Assembly (NCBI GenBank): GCA_016722525.1
Contig: JADKJB010000004.1
Span: 62,001 to 126,000 of the forward strand
From: Bacteroidota bacterium
GTDB taxonomy: Bacteria; Bacteroidota; Bacteroidia; AKYH767-A; OLB10
Length of the DNA: 64,000 bases
Direction: 5' to 3'
Shown: positions 11,001 through 21,452 of the stretch, piece after piece
Position numbering within the stretch: position 1 is the stretch's first letter
How the letters are laid out: each line of letters opens with the position of its first letter
Translations under genes and position numbers: made by a program
The notes under the pieces: model-generated
Told to the model about the DNA's origin: nothing
The model's input: only the letters and a program-made list of their open reading frames with translations
Databases searched by the model: none

Positions 11001-14000
11001 CAATCGCTGCTCCACTTACAAATGGCCCCTGATTTGAAGTTCCATTATAATAAGAATAGGTGTAAGGGCCAGGTGCTCCGGCAAAATTTACGGTTATGTT
11101 GGTTCCCTGACCTGCACAAATTGTATCTATTCCAGAAATAGCAGCAGTAGGAATAGCAAAAACAGTGATATTGGCATTGTCAGTTCCAACACATCCATTT
11201 CCATCTGTAACTGTAACAGTGATAGGGCCAGCAATTCCGATGTTCACATTTTGGGTAATTGCACCAGTAGACCATAGGTAATTACTATATCCTGCACCTG
11301 CATTAATCAATGTGGTAGATCCCTGACACGTAGTAAATGTTCCAGTAATATTTGGTACTGGGTTAGGGTTTACTACTGTTGTTGCACTGGTATTATTTAC
11401 ACAACCATTACCGTCGGTAACTGTAACCGTAAATGTTGCTCCAATATTTGCAATGATCGATTGAGTGCCTGCGCCTGTTGACCATAAATAGGAAGAATAA
11501 ACAGCGGAGGTTCCAATGGTTGTGTTGAATCCCTGACAAAATCCAAGATTACCTGTGATTACAGGTTGAGGCAATGCATTAACCGTAACAAGTGTTGTGG
11601 CTGATGCAGTACAACTATTAGCGGCTGTAACAGTGACCGTATAATTACCTGCAACACCAACAGTAACAAATTGTGTTCCCGGTAAGCCGCCACTCCATTG
11701 GTAATTGGTATATCCACCTCCCGCATTCAATGTAGTATTCTGACCTTGACAAACTGTTGTAACACCAGCAATGGCAGGAGTAGGGAGGGGATTAACTACA
11801 AGTGTACGTGAGGTGCTTTTAGTACAACCATTAGCATCTGTCACTGTAACCGTATAGACACCGGCCACATTGACATTCACATTTTGATTTGCCGGCAAGC
11901 CACCGCTCCATTGGTAGGATGAAAATCCAGGACCAGCGTTGAAGATGGTAGAAGTCCCCGCACAAATAATATTGTTACCGGTTATAACAGGATTAGGAAG
12001 TGGATTAACAGTAAGAGTAATACTTGCTGTTTTCGTACACCCGCTCGCGTTAGTAACTGTAACGGTATAGGAGTTTGCAGTTCCTGTTGTAATGGTTTGG
12101 CCAATTCCAAGTCCACCGCTCCATTGGTAATTGGAAAATCCAGGTCCGGCATCAAAGGTAGTTGTTTGTCCCTGGCAAATTGAATTATCACCAGTGATAA
12201 TCGGATTTGGAAGTGCATTAACAACTACAGCAATATTATCAGTTCCGGTACATAAATTGGCATTAGTTACTGTAACCGTGTAGGTACCTGAAGTACCAAC
12301 AGTTACAAATTGAGTAGCGGGCAATCCTGCACTCCATTGGTAGTTCGTATAACCACCACCTGCATTTAAAGTTGTGGTTTGACCTTGGCAAATGGAAGTT
12401 ATGCCAGTAATATTTGGAACAGGGTTCGCATTTACTGTAAGTGTTCGGGTGGTACTTTTTGTACAACCATTTGCATCGGTAACGGTTACTGTATAGGTAC
12501 CGGCAACACTAACCGAAACGTTTTGATTGGAAGGTAATCCATTACTCCATTGATAACTCGCAAAGCCAGGTCCGGCGTTAAATATGGTCGAACCACCGGC
12601 ACAAATAACATTGGTGCCGGTTATAACCGGTGCTGGCAAAGGATTTACCGTGACTGTGGTACTTCCGGAAGAGGTACAACCTCCATTTTGCGTTACAGTT
12701 ACAGTTACAGTTTGAGCAGTACTAACATTTATTGATGCAGTTACGGCACCTGTATTCCATAAATAAGAATTACCTATTGTAGTACAGGTAAGCGTTACAT
12801 TACCACCTACACAAAAAGAAGGGTTTACCGGTGCTATCACAGCAACAGGATTCGGATTCGTTATTTGAACTCCATCAAGCGATGATACCGAAATACAACC
12901 GCTGCTATCACTTAATTCTACACGGTAGGCCACTGTATCAGCACAAAGTTGCTTTGTAGTGGTATCTGTATAGGTAAGTAGGGCAGTAGAGTCAATTAAA
13001 TTCCAGGTTCCAATAGGGAAATTTTTATAAATCTTATACTTGGTTGCATGTGAACTTAGTAAAGGAACCCGAAGTGCATTCCAGGTTAAAATCGTTTGAT
13101 TCTGTCCACCTACTGCTGCGTTGAGTTTGATTGTACGTAGCGTGTCGGAAGGTAAAGAGATGCTGTCACCACTACATCGGAACGAGTTCTGATGTAATAA
13201 TAAATGGACTGATTTTGAGCATTGGTACCTAGCAAAGCGGTAAGGTTCGCAAGGGAATGTGTGTAAGTATAGGTTATGGGCAATAAATACCCGGTTTTAA
13301 CACTATCTACTACCTGAAACGGTCCTCCTGCAGCTAATGAAGCATAAATTTCATAAGAATGGAAAGTGTTTTGCGAATCACGAGGTGCAGATTTTGTCCA
13401 GGAAAGAGTGACTCCACCGTTAGTGTTTACAGAAGCACATCGCAACACAGGTGGTTTTAATTTTGGAGGAGGTAAAATAACGATAGAAAAAGTACTAACG
13501 TTTGAAGCATTGGCGGGGCAATAATTATCCGTTGCTTTCACAACAAAATTATAAGTATTGGAGATTCTTGTGCAATTGGTATCCAACCCTGCAACGTGGT
13601 CGCAAGTAGTGACCCAGTTAAAAGTTACCTGACCTGCTATGGCATAAGAGGTGACAAGATTAGGATTGGCAATGGTAGGTGCTGCTGGAGCGATAGTAGC
13701 ACAGGGAGGAATCAGACAGCCAGTATTTGGGTTTGAAAAATTGGTTCCAAATTCACTTCCTGATGCCTCAATGGTTATAGTTTGAGGCCACCATTCGTAA
13801 AGAAATCAAAATCCTGTGTTGTTAATACGAAACGAACAGTATCACCTGCGTAAACGGTGTCAAGATAAGATGTTTGTAATCCGGTTACAGGATCATAAAA
13901 AGGAGCATTTACGGTGGGTGGTAGGTTTTGAACACCGCCAAGTATAGCCGGGCAATTATTATTCATTACCACATTTATTTCTCTGAAAATTTCAGCAACT

Positions 14001-14840
14001 TTTACGTTACATTTATAAGCTGTCACCTTTACTACCGTAACAAAGTAACCACCTGTAAAAGACGTATAAGAAATTTCACCTGTTTGAGAATTGATTGTTG
14101 CTCCAACATTTGCAGGGTTTTGTGTAGCGGAAGGCAGTTGACTATTGACATTGTATCCAGGGGCAAATGCAATTACATTTCCTCCATCATCAAGCGGCTG
14201 CCCCCATGAATAAACAAGAGAATCCAGTTCCACATCCACTGCATTGGGATTGTACTTAAATGGATAGCCGGTGCAAATAATGGTTGAAGGCTTTTCAGCG
14301 AAAAAAGGAGAATTATCAAAGCAAGGCAATGTACTCACACCGTTATATGGATACATCACAGCTCTGTTTGAAAATCCAATACCACCGGCTCCGGGAATAT
14401 TTGTTAATGCACTACTTCTGCAACACTCTCCCCCATGAAAAAGTCCATCCAGTTGCGGGTGGGATACCGGGCAAATTGACAGGTGCTGATTGATAAATAA
14501 ATTCTTCAACCAAGCCTGGTATAGGATTTCCGCCATTACCAGCAGGGCAATTCGGACATTGAGTTACTCCATTGGATGCAGTCCCATTTGGACTGATATC
14601 ATTTTGAGTTACCAAATTACATGCGATGTTTGGAACACCAGGAACGTTTGTGGTGATAGTGATATTAGCAGGACCAGGAATACCGTTACAATCCCTATAG
14701 AATTTCATTTTGAATACAAATTGCCCGGTAGGAAGGCAGGTCCATGTAATTTCGCCTCCCATACCATGACTGGCGAACAGGTTGCCAGAAGAGAATAATA
14801 ATCCTGAAAGGAGGAACAGTAGTACAAGAATTCTTTTCAA
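8069..14840 (-). CDS. Giant T9SS-secreted adhesin with 17 Ig-like repeats, PKD domains and type B CTD; four frame breaks
   Basis: Joining frames 14412-14840, 13775-14536, 13110-13586, 8401-12933 and 8069-8413 gives about 2257 aa. Order: signal peptide (MKRILVLLFLLSGLLFSSG), an N-terminal domain opening SHGMGGEITWTC and KFYRDCNG seen in Bacteroidota surface proteins, two FN3-like domains, then 17 repeats of 70-90 residues. Eight are type A (about 70 aa, core YQWSGGLP and TYTVTVTDANGC), eight type B (about 88 aa, core PYTYSYSDG, GPFTT and ISDANCPG), and one last type A. Each has two Cys. Two PKD domains (QFNWDFGDN, VSWLWDFADG) and a type B CTD (YIPNAFTPNADG, IFNRWGQKVYEG) finish it. Breaks lie near 14425, 13777, 13183 and 8562. 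Likely role: adhesion or gliding. Ligand unknown. Confidence 0.85.
8850..12840 (-). repeat. Tandem coding repeats: 17 Ig-like units in two families
   Basis: Nine type A and eight type B units lie end to end inside the adhesin: eight A, then eight B, then one A. Units A2-A3 resemble A5-A6 more than their neighbours: ICAGGSTIFNAGPGF with ICAGTSTIFNAGPGF, and TTTLNAGGGYTNYQWS with NTTLNAGGGYTNYQWS. This suggests duplication of a three-unit block. Type B units diverge more evenly. The similarity is visible at DNA level, so the array could expand, contract or be misassembled. Confidence 0.85.
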
Positions 14841-14881
14841 GGTCGTTGAGTTTAAATAGTTTAATAGGGAGATACAACAAA

Positions 14882-14889
14882 CAAATATA
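14882..14889 (-). promoter_or_regulatory. -7 promoter element of the giant adhesin gene
   Basis: TATATTTG on the minus strand, 41 bases before the ATG at 14840. Confidence 0.5.
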
Positions 14890-15007
14890 CAATAATTTTG
14901 TTAAAAAAAATTGTGTAAGAATTCATCGCCTAGATGACGCATTTTTCAAGGTTGGAGTTGCACCCGAATAAGTCGAAAACACTGACATGTAATTAGTTGA
15001 AAATCAA

Positions 15008-15043
15008 CAAAAAAGGAAAAAACTTATGAACAGCTGTTCATAA
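15008..15043 (-). terminator. Terminator-like palindrome after the M16 operon
   Basis: A perfect 20-base palindrome (15024-15043, half-site ttatgaacag) lies 14 bases after the M16 stop codon. On the minus strand it is followed by two T-runs, which fits an intrinsic terminator. The stem is AT-rich, so it would be moderate in strength. Confidence 0.6.
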
Positions 15044-15057
15044 AAGATCAACTCCCC

Positions 15058-16335
15058 TTAACCAGCAATTACCTCTGTCATGGATTCTGGCCTTAAATGT
15101 TTGTCAGTTATTTCCATGATTTTCAAAGGATTAATTGAATTTATTGCTTCTAAATAGCGATTCAGGAATTCATAATCGAGATCGTGTAAGATTAAGCCCT
15201 TAAATCGATCAGAAAGAGCAAAAGGGCCATCCAGGCTTCTGAGAAAGGATCCTGCAAGGTATTTTTTTACTAAATCCAACTCCACTTCCGGCACAGGTTC
15301 ATTTGCCAGCCGATGGAGTTCTTTATATATTTCCTTGATTGCTTCATGGCAAACATCTGAACCCACTTCAGTTGTTATAAAAAATGATCCGGAAAATTTA
15401 AAGGGATGAACACCTGAACCTATGCCATAAGTATAACCTTTGTCTTCACGGATATTCGACATTAATCGGGAACCAAAATAACCACCCAAAATTGTATTGA
15501 CAATTGAAACTGCAAAATAATCATGATGGTCTTTTCCAAAAAGTCTTTTTCCAATTCTAATTGCAGATTGAACGCTATCTTTTTTATCAATTTTTATTTT
15601 TTGAGGTACAAATTCGGGTAATGAATTAATTTTACTAACTTCTGGTGTTGTTGGAGAATTATTTATTTGACCAAAAACAGAATTTACCGTTGCAATTATT
15701 TTAGCATCAACTTTACCTGAAAGCAGGATAATGGCTTCATTCAACCGATAACTTTTAGAAAAAAATAATTGCAAGGATTCAATAGTAATATCATTAAATG
15801 AATTTTCGGCAGGTGTGTATCCATAGGGGTGCGAGTTTCCAAAAAGAGCTTCCTGAAACCGTGTTTTTGATAGCCAGGATACTTTTTCACGGTTCACTTT
15901 TAATGTTTGAATACTCCTGGTTTTCCAAACATTAAGTTCATTTTCCGGAAATGCCGCATCATTCAAAATTTCATTAAGAACAGGAAGAGTTTCATTAAAA
16001 AATCGGGTTAACGAAAACAAGCTGAAACTCTTAAAGTCCGGGCCTGAATCAGCGTGCAGATAAGCTCCGAAGTAGTCAAGGTTTTCAGCAATTTCAATGG
16101 CCTTTTTACTTGAAGTTCCGGATTCGGCAAGTTGATGACATGCAGTGGAAATTGCAAAAGACTCTTTATCGGTTGCGCCGGTTGGATATATGATTTCGAA
16201 TTTAACGACATCTTCATTTCCGGAATTAATTACATATATTCCAATACCGTTATCAAGTTGTATTTTTTTTGCCTGAAGAATGTTGATAGCTTCCGGCACT
16301 TTCAGTTCAGGTGGGTTTGCTCTGTTGAGAATCAT
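15058..16335 (-). CDS. M16 family peptidase-like protein without the zinc motif (non-catalytic partner type)
   Basis: A 425-aa protein with the two-lobed M16B arrangement: N-terminal lobe (KKIQLDNGIGIYVINSGNEDVVKFEI, FGAYLHADSGPDF, AIILLSGKVD) and C-terminal lobe (DYFAVSIVNTILGG, SRLMSNIREDKGYTYGIGSG). The place where active M16 enzymes have HXXEH reads TACHQLAESG, which lacks the paired histidine and glutamate, so it is probably the inactive half of a heterodimer. The arginine-tyrosine signature near REDKGYTYG is kept, as expected for a partner subunit. It follows the other M16 gene by four bases and is surely cotranscribed. It may act in periplasmic peptide turnover; substrate unknown. Confidence 0.85.
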   Translation of the reverse strand: MILNRANPPELKVPEAINILQAKKIQLDNGIGIYVINSGNEDVVKFEIIYPTGATDKESFAISTACHQLAESGTSSKKAIEIAENLDYFGAYLHADSGPDFKSFSLFSLTRFFNETLPVLNEILNDAAFPENELNVWKTRSIQTLKVNREKVSWLSKTRFQEALFGNSHPYGYTPAENSFNDITIESLQLFFSKSYRLNEAIILLSGKVDAKIIATVNSVFGQINNSPTTPEVSKINSLPEFVPQKIKIDKKDSVQSAIRIGKRLFGKDHHDYFAVSIVNTILGGYFGSRLMSNIREDKGYTYGIGSGVHPFKFSGSFFITTEVGSDVCHEAIKEIYKELHRLANEPVPEVELDLVKKYLAGSFLRSLDGPFALSDRFKGLILHDLDYEFLNRYLEAINSINPLKIMEITDKHLRPESMTEVIAG

Positions 16336-16339
16336 AATT

Positions 16340-17329
16340 TTATTTTTTTGCCAGGTAATAAAGTACTGAACTGTTATCTTCTTTCAGTATAGATTTTGCA
16401 ATTTTTTGTATTTGATCAGCATCAACTTTCCTATAGGATTCTATCTGATCGTTAATCAGGTTAGCATCGCCGAGCATTTCAAAATAGGCAAGGTTCAATG
16501 CACGGTTGTCATGGTTCATTTCACCAAAAATTAATCCTGATTCCGCCTTTTGCTTCACCTTATTCAATTCTCTTTCAGTTACTTTCTGCTCAATCATTTT
16601 TTGAATTTCCTCATCCAGGGCTTTTTCTGCTTCGGCCATATTTACACCGCTCACCAGCTTTCCTTCTGCAACCACAAGTCCAGGATCCAGGTCTCCTGTC
16701 ATATAAGCACTGATACTTGAAAATAATTTTTTCTCCTTTACAAGTACATTAAATAATCTCGATGATTTTCCACCAGATAATACATCGGTTAATAAATCAG
16801 TAGCATAATATTCTGCATCAAACCTGGAGCAGCAATGCCATGATTTATAAATAGCATCATAGGGTACAGCTTTTTCAATCGTTAGTGTCCTTTTACCTTC
16901 TTGTGCAGGCTCAATTGGAATTAAATTTCGCACTATTTTTTTTGATGGAATAGGACCGAACCATTTTTCAGTTAATTGTTGAGCTCTTTCAAATGTGATA
17001 TCACCTGATAAAGTCAGAATGGCATTTGCGGGATGATAATAATCATTAAAAAATTGTTTTACATCTTCCAAGGTAGCATCTTCAATATGTGCAACTTCTT
17101 TGCCAATGGTTGCCCACTGGTAAGGATGAACCTGGTAGGCAAGAGGTCTCAGTAACAGCCAGGTATCGCCATAGGGCTGATTTAAATATCGTTGTCTGAA
17201 TTCTTCCACCACTACCAGTCGCTGTGTGTCCAGGCTTAAAGGAGAAAACGCAAGTTCAAACATTCTGTCGGACTCCAACCAGAAAGCAGTTTCCAGATTT
17301 GGTGAAGGAATTGTCAAGTAATAATTTCA
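16340..17329 (-). CDS. M16 family zinc peptidase, N-terminus missing (HXXEH region absent)
   Basis: Homology begins abruptly at NYYLTIPSPNLETAFWLESDRM, normally about residue 85-90 of a catalytic M16 subunit, and continues normally to the end (VVVEEFRQRY, YQWATIGKEVAHIEDAT, ILTLSGDITFERA, LFNVLVKEKKLFSS). The first part, which would hold HXXEH, is gone. Twelve bases upstream of the homology lies the intact stop codon of the monooxygenase gene. No upstream start is in frame; a TTG at 17317 is the only candidate. Either about 260 bases were deleted in the genome or the assembly dropped them. As written the protein could not bind zinc. Confidence 0.7.
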
Positions 17330-17339
17330 TAAATAAATA

Positions 17340-18282
17340 TTAGATTTTAGAAATTTCTTTTTTAACAAATTGGAATTCTTCCCAGATTTCTTTCACTATT
17401 TCCGCTGCAGGTTTTATTTCTCTAAAAGATGCTGCCACCTGCCCGATTTCCAGTTCGCCTTCGATAAGGTCGCCCTCAAACATTCCTTTTTTTGCTCTTG
17501 CTCTACCTAGTATTAACTTAAGATCATCAACGTCGGCACCTTACTTTCGGCTTCCTGAATTTTGGAGTAAAATTCATTTTTCATCAGCCGGACTGGAGTT
17601 AGTTTTTTTAAAGTTAAAATGGTATCTCCTTCCTTAGATTCTAGAATCCTGTTTTTAAAGTTAATGTGCGCAGATGATTCAGTTGACAATACGAATCGGG
17701 ATCCAATCTGAACACCTTCCGCACCGAGCGCAAATGCCGCCATCATGGATCTTCCTGAACCTATACCGCCTGCGGCAATTACAGGAATTTTTTTTACTAC
17801 GTTCTTAATTAGAGGAATCAGGCACATAGTGGTTGTTTCTTCTTTTCCATTATGTCCTCCGCTTCAAAACCCTCTGCAACTATTGCATCCACACCTGATT
17901 CTTCAGCTTTGATAGCGAATTTAGAATTGGCAATAACATGTACTACCGTAATGCCATGGCTCTTCAATTGTGAAGTCCATATAGCTGGATTGCCTGCAGA
18001 GGTAAATACAATTTCAACTCCTTCTTCGAAAATAATGTTCATTAACTGATCAATGTCGGGATAGAGCAAAGGAACGTTAACACCAAAGGGTTTTGAAGTA
18101 GCAGCTTTACAATTTCTTATGTGTTCACGTAAAACTTCTGGATACATGGACCCGGCACCAATAATCCCTAATGCTCCGGCATTACTTACCGCAGCAGCAA
18201 GTTGCCAATTGCTGCACCAAATCATGCCAGCCTGAATAATGGGAACTTCAATTTTAAACAGATTACAAATACGATTGTTCAT
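17340..18282 (-). CDS. Nitronate monooxygenase / FabK-like FMN enzyme, two frame breaks
   Basis: An FMN-dependent TIM-barrel protein, about 314 aa after joining three frames. It begins at MNNRICNLFKIEVPIIQAGM (start 18282), with AAAVSNAGALGIIGAGSM, VVHVIANSKFAIKAEESG, the conserved EGFEAGGHNG (broken near 17850, one base lost), IPVIAAGGIGSGRSMMAAF, GAEGVQIGSRF, and the C-terminal GRARAKKGMFEGDLIEGELE (entered after a break near 17535). The family covers 2-nitropropane dioxygenases and FabK enoyl-ACP reductases; the GGHNG loop and the C-terminal tail resemble the nitronate monooxygenase group, but the substrate cannot be fixed from sequence. It follows the SanA-like gene by 11 bases, likely one transcript. 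Confidence 0.83.
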
Positions 18283-18293
18283 ATTTGGCGATA

Positions 18294-18923
18294 TTAAGTT
18301 ATTTTTAAATGGTAAGCAATACAATCGACAATACATTTTACTCTGGCAAGGTATTCCCTTAGCATCCATAATCTATGCTGTCGTGCGGGTTCTTTTGCAA
18401 CAAAACCTATCGCATGAATACCCAAACAAGAGGCGCTGAAAATAGCGCGTTCAAGTTGACCTTGCTGACTAATAATGATGATACTGTCTGATTCGAAGTA
18501 TTCTTTGACCCGACGAATCGAAGCCCATGTTCGGAGTCCTTGAGTATCGGATAAAATTATAGAATCTGCAACTCCATATTTTACTAAAACCTGCCGCATT
18601 TCATCGGGTTCGCTGTAAACTCCTGGCAATTCTAAACCGCTAACAATGATTTTTTCAGCCTTTTTGCCAGCTAAAAGTTGGAATGAAGCGCTCATTCGCT
18701 CGTTAAAGTGATAATTGATCCATAAATCCGGTTCGTAATTTCCGGCACCCAATACAATGGCAATTTTTCTTTTTGGCAAACTTTCAACACTTTTGTAGAT
18801 TCGGTCTTTTGTGAAAAACGAAATCATTTGGTAGTTAAGGAATGTGAAAATAGCTAGAAAAACCGGTGTTGAAATCAGGACAATTAAAATTCGAAATAGA
18901 AGTTTTTTTAGTGACATACTCAA
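18294..18923 (-). CDS. SanA/YdcF-type DUF218 membrane protein
   Basis: A 209-aa protein with one N-terminal transmembrane helix (about residues 8-33, FRILIVLISTPVFLAIF) and a DUF218 domain. Visible landmarks are KIAIVLGAGNYEPD, ERMSASFQLLAGKKAEKIIVSG, EPDEMRQVLVKYGV, and LRTWASIRRVKEYF followed by IIIISQQGQLERAIF. SanA of Escherichia coli affects vancomycin resistance at high temperature and envelope integrity; the biochemical role of this family is poorly known. It is the first gene of the run that continues with the monooxygenase and the M16 pair. The neighbours do not suggest a shared pathway. Confidence 0.82.
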   Translation of the reverse strand: MSMSLKKLLFRILIVLISTPVFLAIFTFLNYQMISFFTKDRIYKSVESLPKRKIAIVLGAGNYEPDLWINYHFNERMSASFQLLAGKKAEKIIVSGLELPGVYSEPDEMRQVLVKYGVADSIILSDTQGLRTWASIRRVKEYFESDSIIIISQQGQLERAIFSASCLGIHAIGFVAKEPARQHRLWMLREYLARVKCIVDCIAYHLKIT

Positions 18924-18995
18924 TAATCTGGTGCAAATAAACAGAATACTTAAATAGGATCAAGGGGTAACTTATCCTTGTATTGCAATATCTTG

Positions 18996-19003
18996 TATTT
19001 TTG
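18996..19003 (+). promoter_or_regulatory. -7 promoter element of the nucleotidyltransferase gene
   Basis: TATTTTTG, 42 bases before the ATG at 19046. Confidence 0.5.
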
Positions 19004-19045
19004 CGGTATCAGGATGGAACGGAAACCTGATAACAAGCACGAAGA

Positions 19046-20038
19046 ATGAAAATTATTATCCCGGTTGCCGGAATCGGTACAAAATTAAGACCTCATACTC
19101 ACACGCAGCCAAAGGCGCTGGTTCCGGTTGCAGGCAAGCCAATTCTGGCCCATATTGTTGATTCTCTGGTTAGTTCAGGATTTGATGACTTTATTTTTAT
19201 TATCGGATACCTGGGAGATAAAATAGAATCATTTATTTCCGAAAAGTACCCAAAAATAAAAGCATCCTTTGTGGTGCAAGAACCCAGAGAGGGTACCGGT
19301 CATGCGGTTTGGCTTGCAAACCAATTTATTGGAAATAAAGAGGAAATATTAATTGTTTTAGGTGATACTATTGTTGATTTTGATTTGAAATCCATTATTA
19401 ACAGTCCAAATTCACTTTTAGGAGTAAAACGTGTTGATGACCCAAGGAATTTTGGTGTAGCCGAGGTTGATCAGGATGGATTCATTATTAAGCTTTCAGA
19501 AAAGCCAAATATCCCTAAGTCTAATATGGCTCTTGTTGGAGTTTATCTTATCAAAGAATCGGATCGACTTATGGAAGTGCTCGATCATATGGTAAAAAAT
19601 AAACAAAAAACCAGAGATGAATATAGTCTGACTGAAGGCATTATGAAAATGATTGAGAAAGGAACAAAAGTGGCCACTTTCCAGGTGGGTAACTGGTATG
19701 ATTGTGGAGGAAAAACTAATCTTTTAGAAACCAATGCAGTCTTGTTGAAAAGGTTTTCAGATACTAAAAAGGTGTACGATTATGTTAACACTATTATTAT
19801 TGAACCTGTTAGCATCGGGAATGATTGTGATATCAGTGACTCCATCATCGGCCCTAATGTATCAATTGGTGAACGCACCATTATAAGATCTTCCATTATC
19901 AGGAATTCCATCATAGGATCCTTTTCACAATTGGAAACTGCTGTTTTACATCAATCAGTGGTAGGAAGTGATGCCTATTTAAAAGGCCTGAGCCAGAGCC
20001 TTAATATTGGCGATAGTACTGAAATTGATTTTAGCTAA
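19046..20038 (+). CDS. Sugar-nucleotide pyrophosphorylase (NDP-sugar nucleotidyltransferase)
   Basis: A 330-aa nucleotidyltransferase of the RmlA/GlmU-like fold. The N-terminal signature IIPVAGIGTKLRPHTHTQPKALVPVAGKP carries the GxGTxLRPxT pattern and the PKAL lysine. EGTGHAVWLANQ and LVLGDTIVDFDL mark the nucleotide and metal sites. A C-terminal left-handed beta-helix (about residues 255-330) shows hexapeptide repeats (IIGPNVSIGERTIIRSSIIRN region). It activates a sugar-1-phosphate with an NTP, probably for surface polysaccharide. The sugar and base cannot be assigned from sequence. It stands before glyA with only 12 bases between, but no functional link is evident. Confidence 0.85.
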   Translation: MKIIIPVAGIGTKLRPHTHTQPKALVPVAGKPILAHIVDSLVSSGFDDFIFIIGYLGDKIESFISEKYPKIKASFVVQEPREGTGHAVWLANQFIGNKEEILIVLGDTIVDFDLKSIINSPNSLLGVKRVDDPRNFGVAEVDQDGFIIKLSEKPNIPKSNMALVGVYLIKESDRLMEVLDHMVKNKQKTRDEYSLTEGIMKMIEKGTKVATFQVGNWYDCGGKTNLLETNAVLLKRFSDTKKVYDYVNTIIIEPVSIGNDCDISDSIIGPNVSIGERTIIRSSIIRNSIIGSFSQLETAVLHQSVVGSDAYLKGLSQSLNIGDSTEIDFS

Positions 20039-20050
20039 TAGAAATTATTT

Positions 20051-21354
20051 ATGGAAACATTGCCATCAGAAATTATGCAGGGAAGTCTTGAAAAAGATAT
20101 TGAAATTTTTAGCCTTATTAAAAAAGAGCTTAAAGACAGCGGGGAGGAATTGAACTTATTGCATCCGAAAATTTTGTTAGTAAACAAGTCATGGAAGCCA
20201 TGGGTTCTTGCCTTACCAATAAATACGCTGAAGGATTGCCCGGCAAACGTTATTATGGAGGGTGCGAAATTGTTGATGAAATCGAACAATTAGCCATCGA
20301 TCGTGCAAAGACCCTTTTTAATGCAGAATGGGTTAATGTTCAGCCTCATTCAGGAGCTCAAGCCAATGCAGCAGTGATGCTGGGTGTATTAAAACCGGGT
20401 GATAAAATAATGGGCTTCGACTTATCTCACGGGGGACATTTAACTCATGGTTCACCGGTAAATTTTTCAGGTAAATTATATTCACCTTCCTTTTACGGAG
20501 TTGAAGAAGCCACAGGGGTGATTAATTATGATCATGTTGAGGCCACTGCTTTAAAAGAGAATCCTAAACTCATTATCTGTGGTGCTTCAGCCTATTCAAG
20601 GGATTGGGACTATATAAGGTTGCGTTCAATTGCCGACAAAGTAGGTGCTTTGTTACTTGCCGATATTTCGCATCCCTCTGGATTAATCGCCCGAGGCTTG
20701 CTGAATGATCCGATTCCACACTGCCACATAATTACAACCACCACGCACAAAACTCTTCGGGGACCTCGTGGAGGGATGATTCTTATGGGTAAAGACTTCC
20801 CAAACCCTTGGGGAATCACTACTCCAAAGGGAGAGGTTAAAATGATGTCTTCGATTCTTGACGGAGCAGTTTTTCCAGGAACACAAGGGGGGCCTCTTGA
20901 GCATGTTATTGCTGCAAAGGCAGTTGCATTCAACGAAGCATTGAGTGATGACTACTTTGAGTATTGCATACAAGTTGTAAAAAATGCAAAAAAAATGGCC
21001 GCCGAATTGATGAAACTGGGATACAAAGTAATTTCAGGTGGAACCGATAATCATATGATGCTCATTGATTTAAGATCAAAAAATATCAATGGAAAAGAAG
21101 CTGAAAATGCACTGGTTGCAGCTGAAATTACTATCAATAAAAATATGGTGCCTTTTGATGACAAATCTCCCTTTGTTACCTCAGGAATCAGAGTTGGAAC
21201 AGCCGCAATAACTTCAAGAGGAATGAAGGAAAATGATATGGTTGAAATTGTTCACCTGGTAGATAAAGTTTTAGTTAATTTCAAAGACAAAAAGGTGATC
21301 AGAGCAGTTAAGAAAGAAGTGCATGAATTGATGAAGAAATTCCCACTTTATTAA
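20051..21354 (+). CDS. glyA: Serine hydroxymethyltransferase, one frame break
   Basis: Converts serine and tetrahydrofolate to glycine and 5,10-methylene-THF, using PLP. Joined length is about 426-434 aa, normal for the family. Landmarks: GIELIASENFVSKQVMEAMG (reached only after restoring one base near 20146), NKYAEGLPGKRYYGGCE, NVQPHSGAQANAAV, DLSHGGHLTHGSPVNFSG, and TTTTHKTLRGPRGGMIL with the Schiff-base lysine. The ATG at 20075 (MQGSLEKDIEIF) matches family N-termini better than the one at 20051. The break lies in a purine-rich ggggagg stretch. As an essential housekeeping gene with an otherwise perfect sequence, it is almost surely intact in the cell. Confidence 0.93.
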
Positions 21355-21452
21355 TGTAATATTTCAGTTTTATTCACGTTGTTGGATGTGATTTGCTACT
21401 TCCAATTTTAAAATTGTATCAATATTTATAGTTTTTAATTTCACTTCAAAAA

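Noticed and set aside
8850..12840. Regular repeats that could suggest a CRISPR array or DNA satellite
   Set aside because: The period is 210-270 bases, in phase with the reading frame, and each unit encodes a conserved Ig-like domain. No short direct repeats with spacers exist.
13928..14209. 93-codon plus-strand frame and similar frames in 12.5-14.8 kb
   Set aside because: Shadows of the adhesin gene on the other strand, with low-complexity, cysteine- and tyrosine-rich translations.
18294..18923. Vancomycin-resistance determinant, because of SanA naming
   Set aside because: DUF218 proteins are general envelope proteins; similarity to SanA does not imply antibiotic resistance here.
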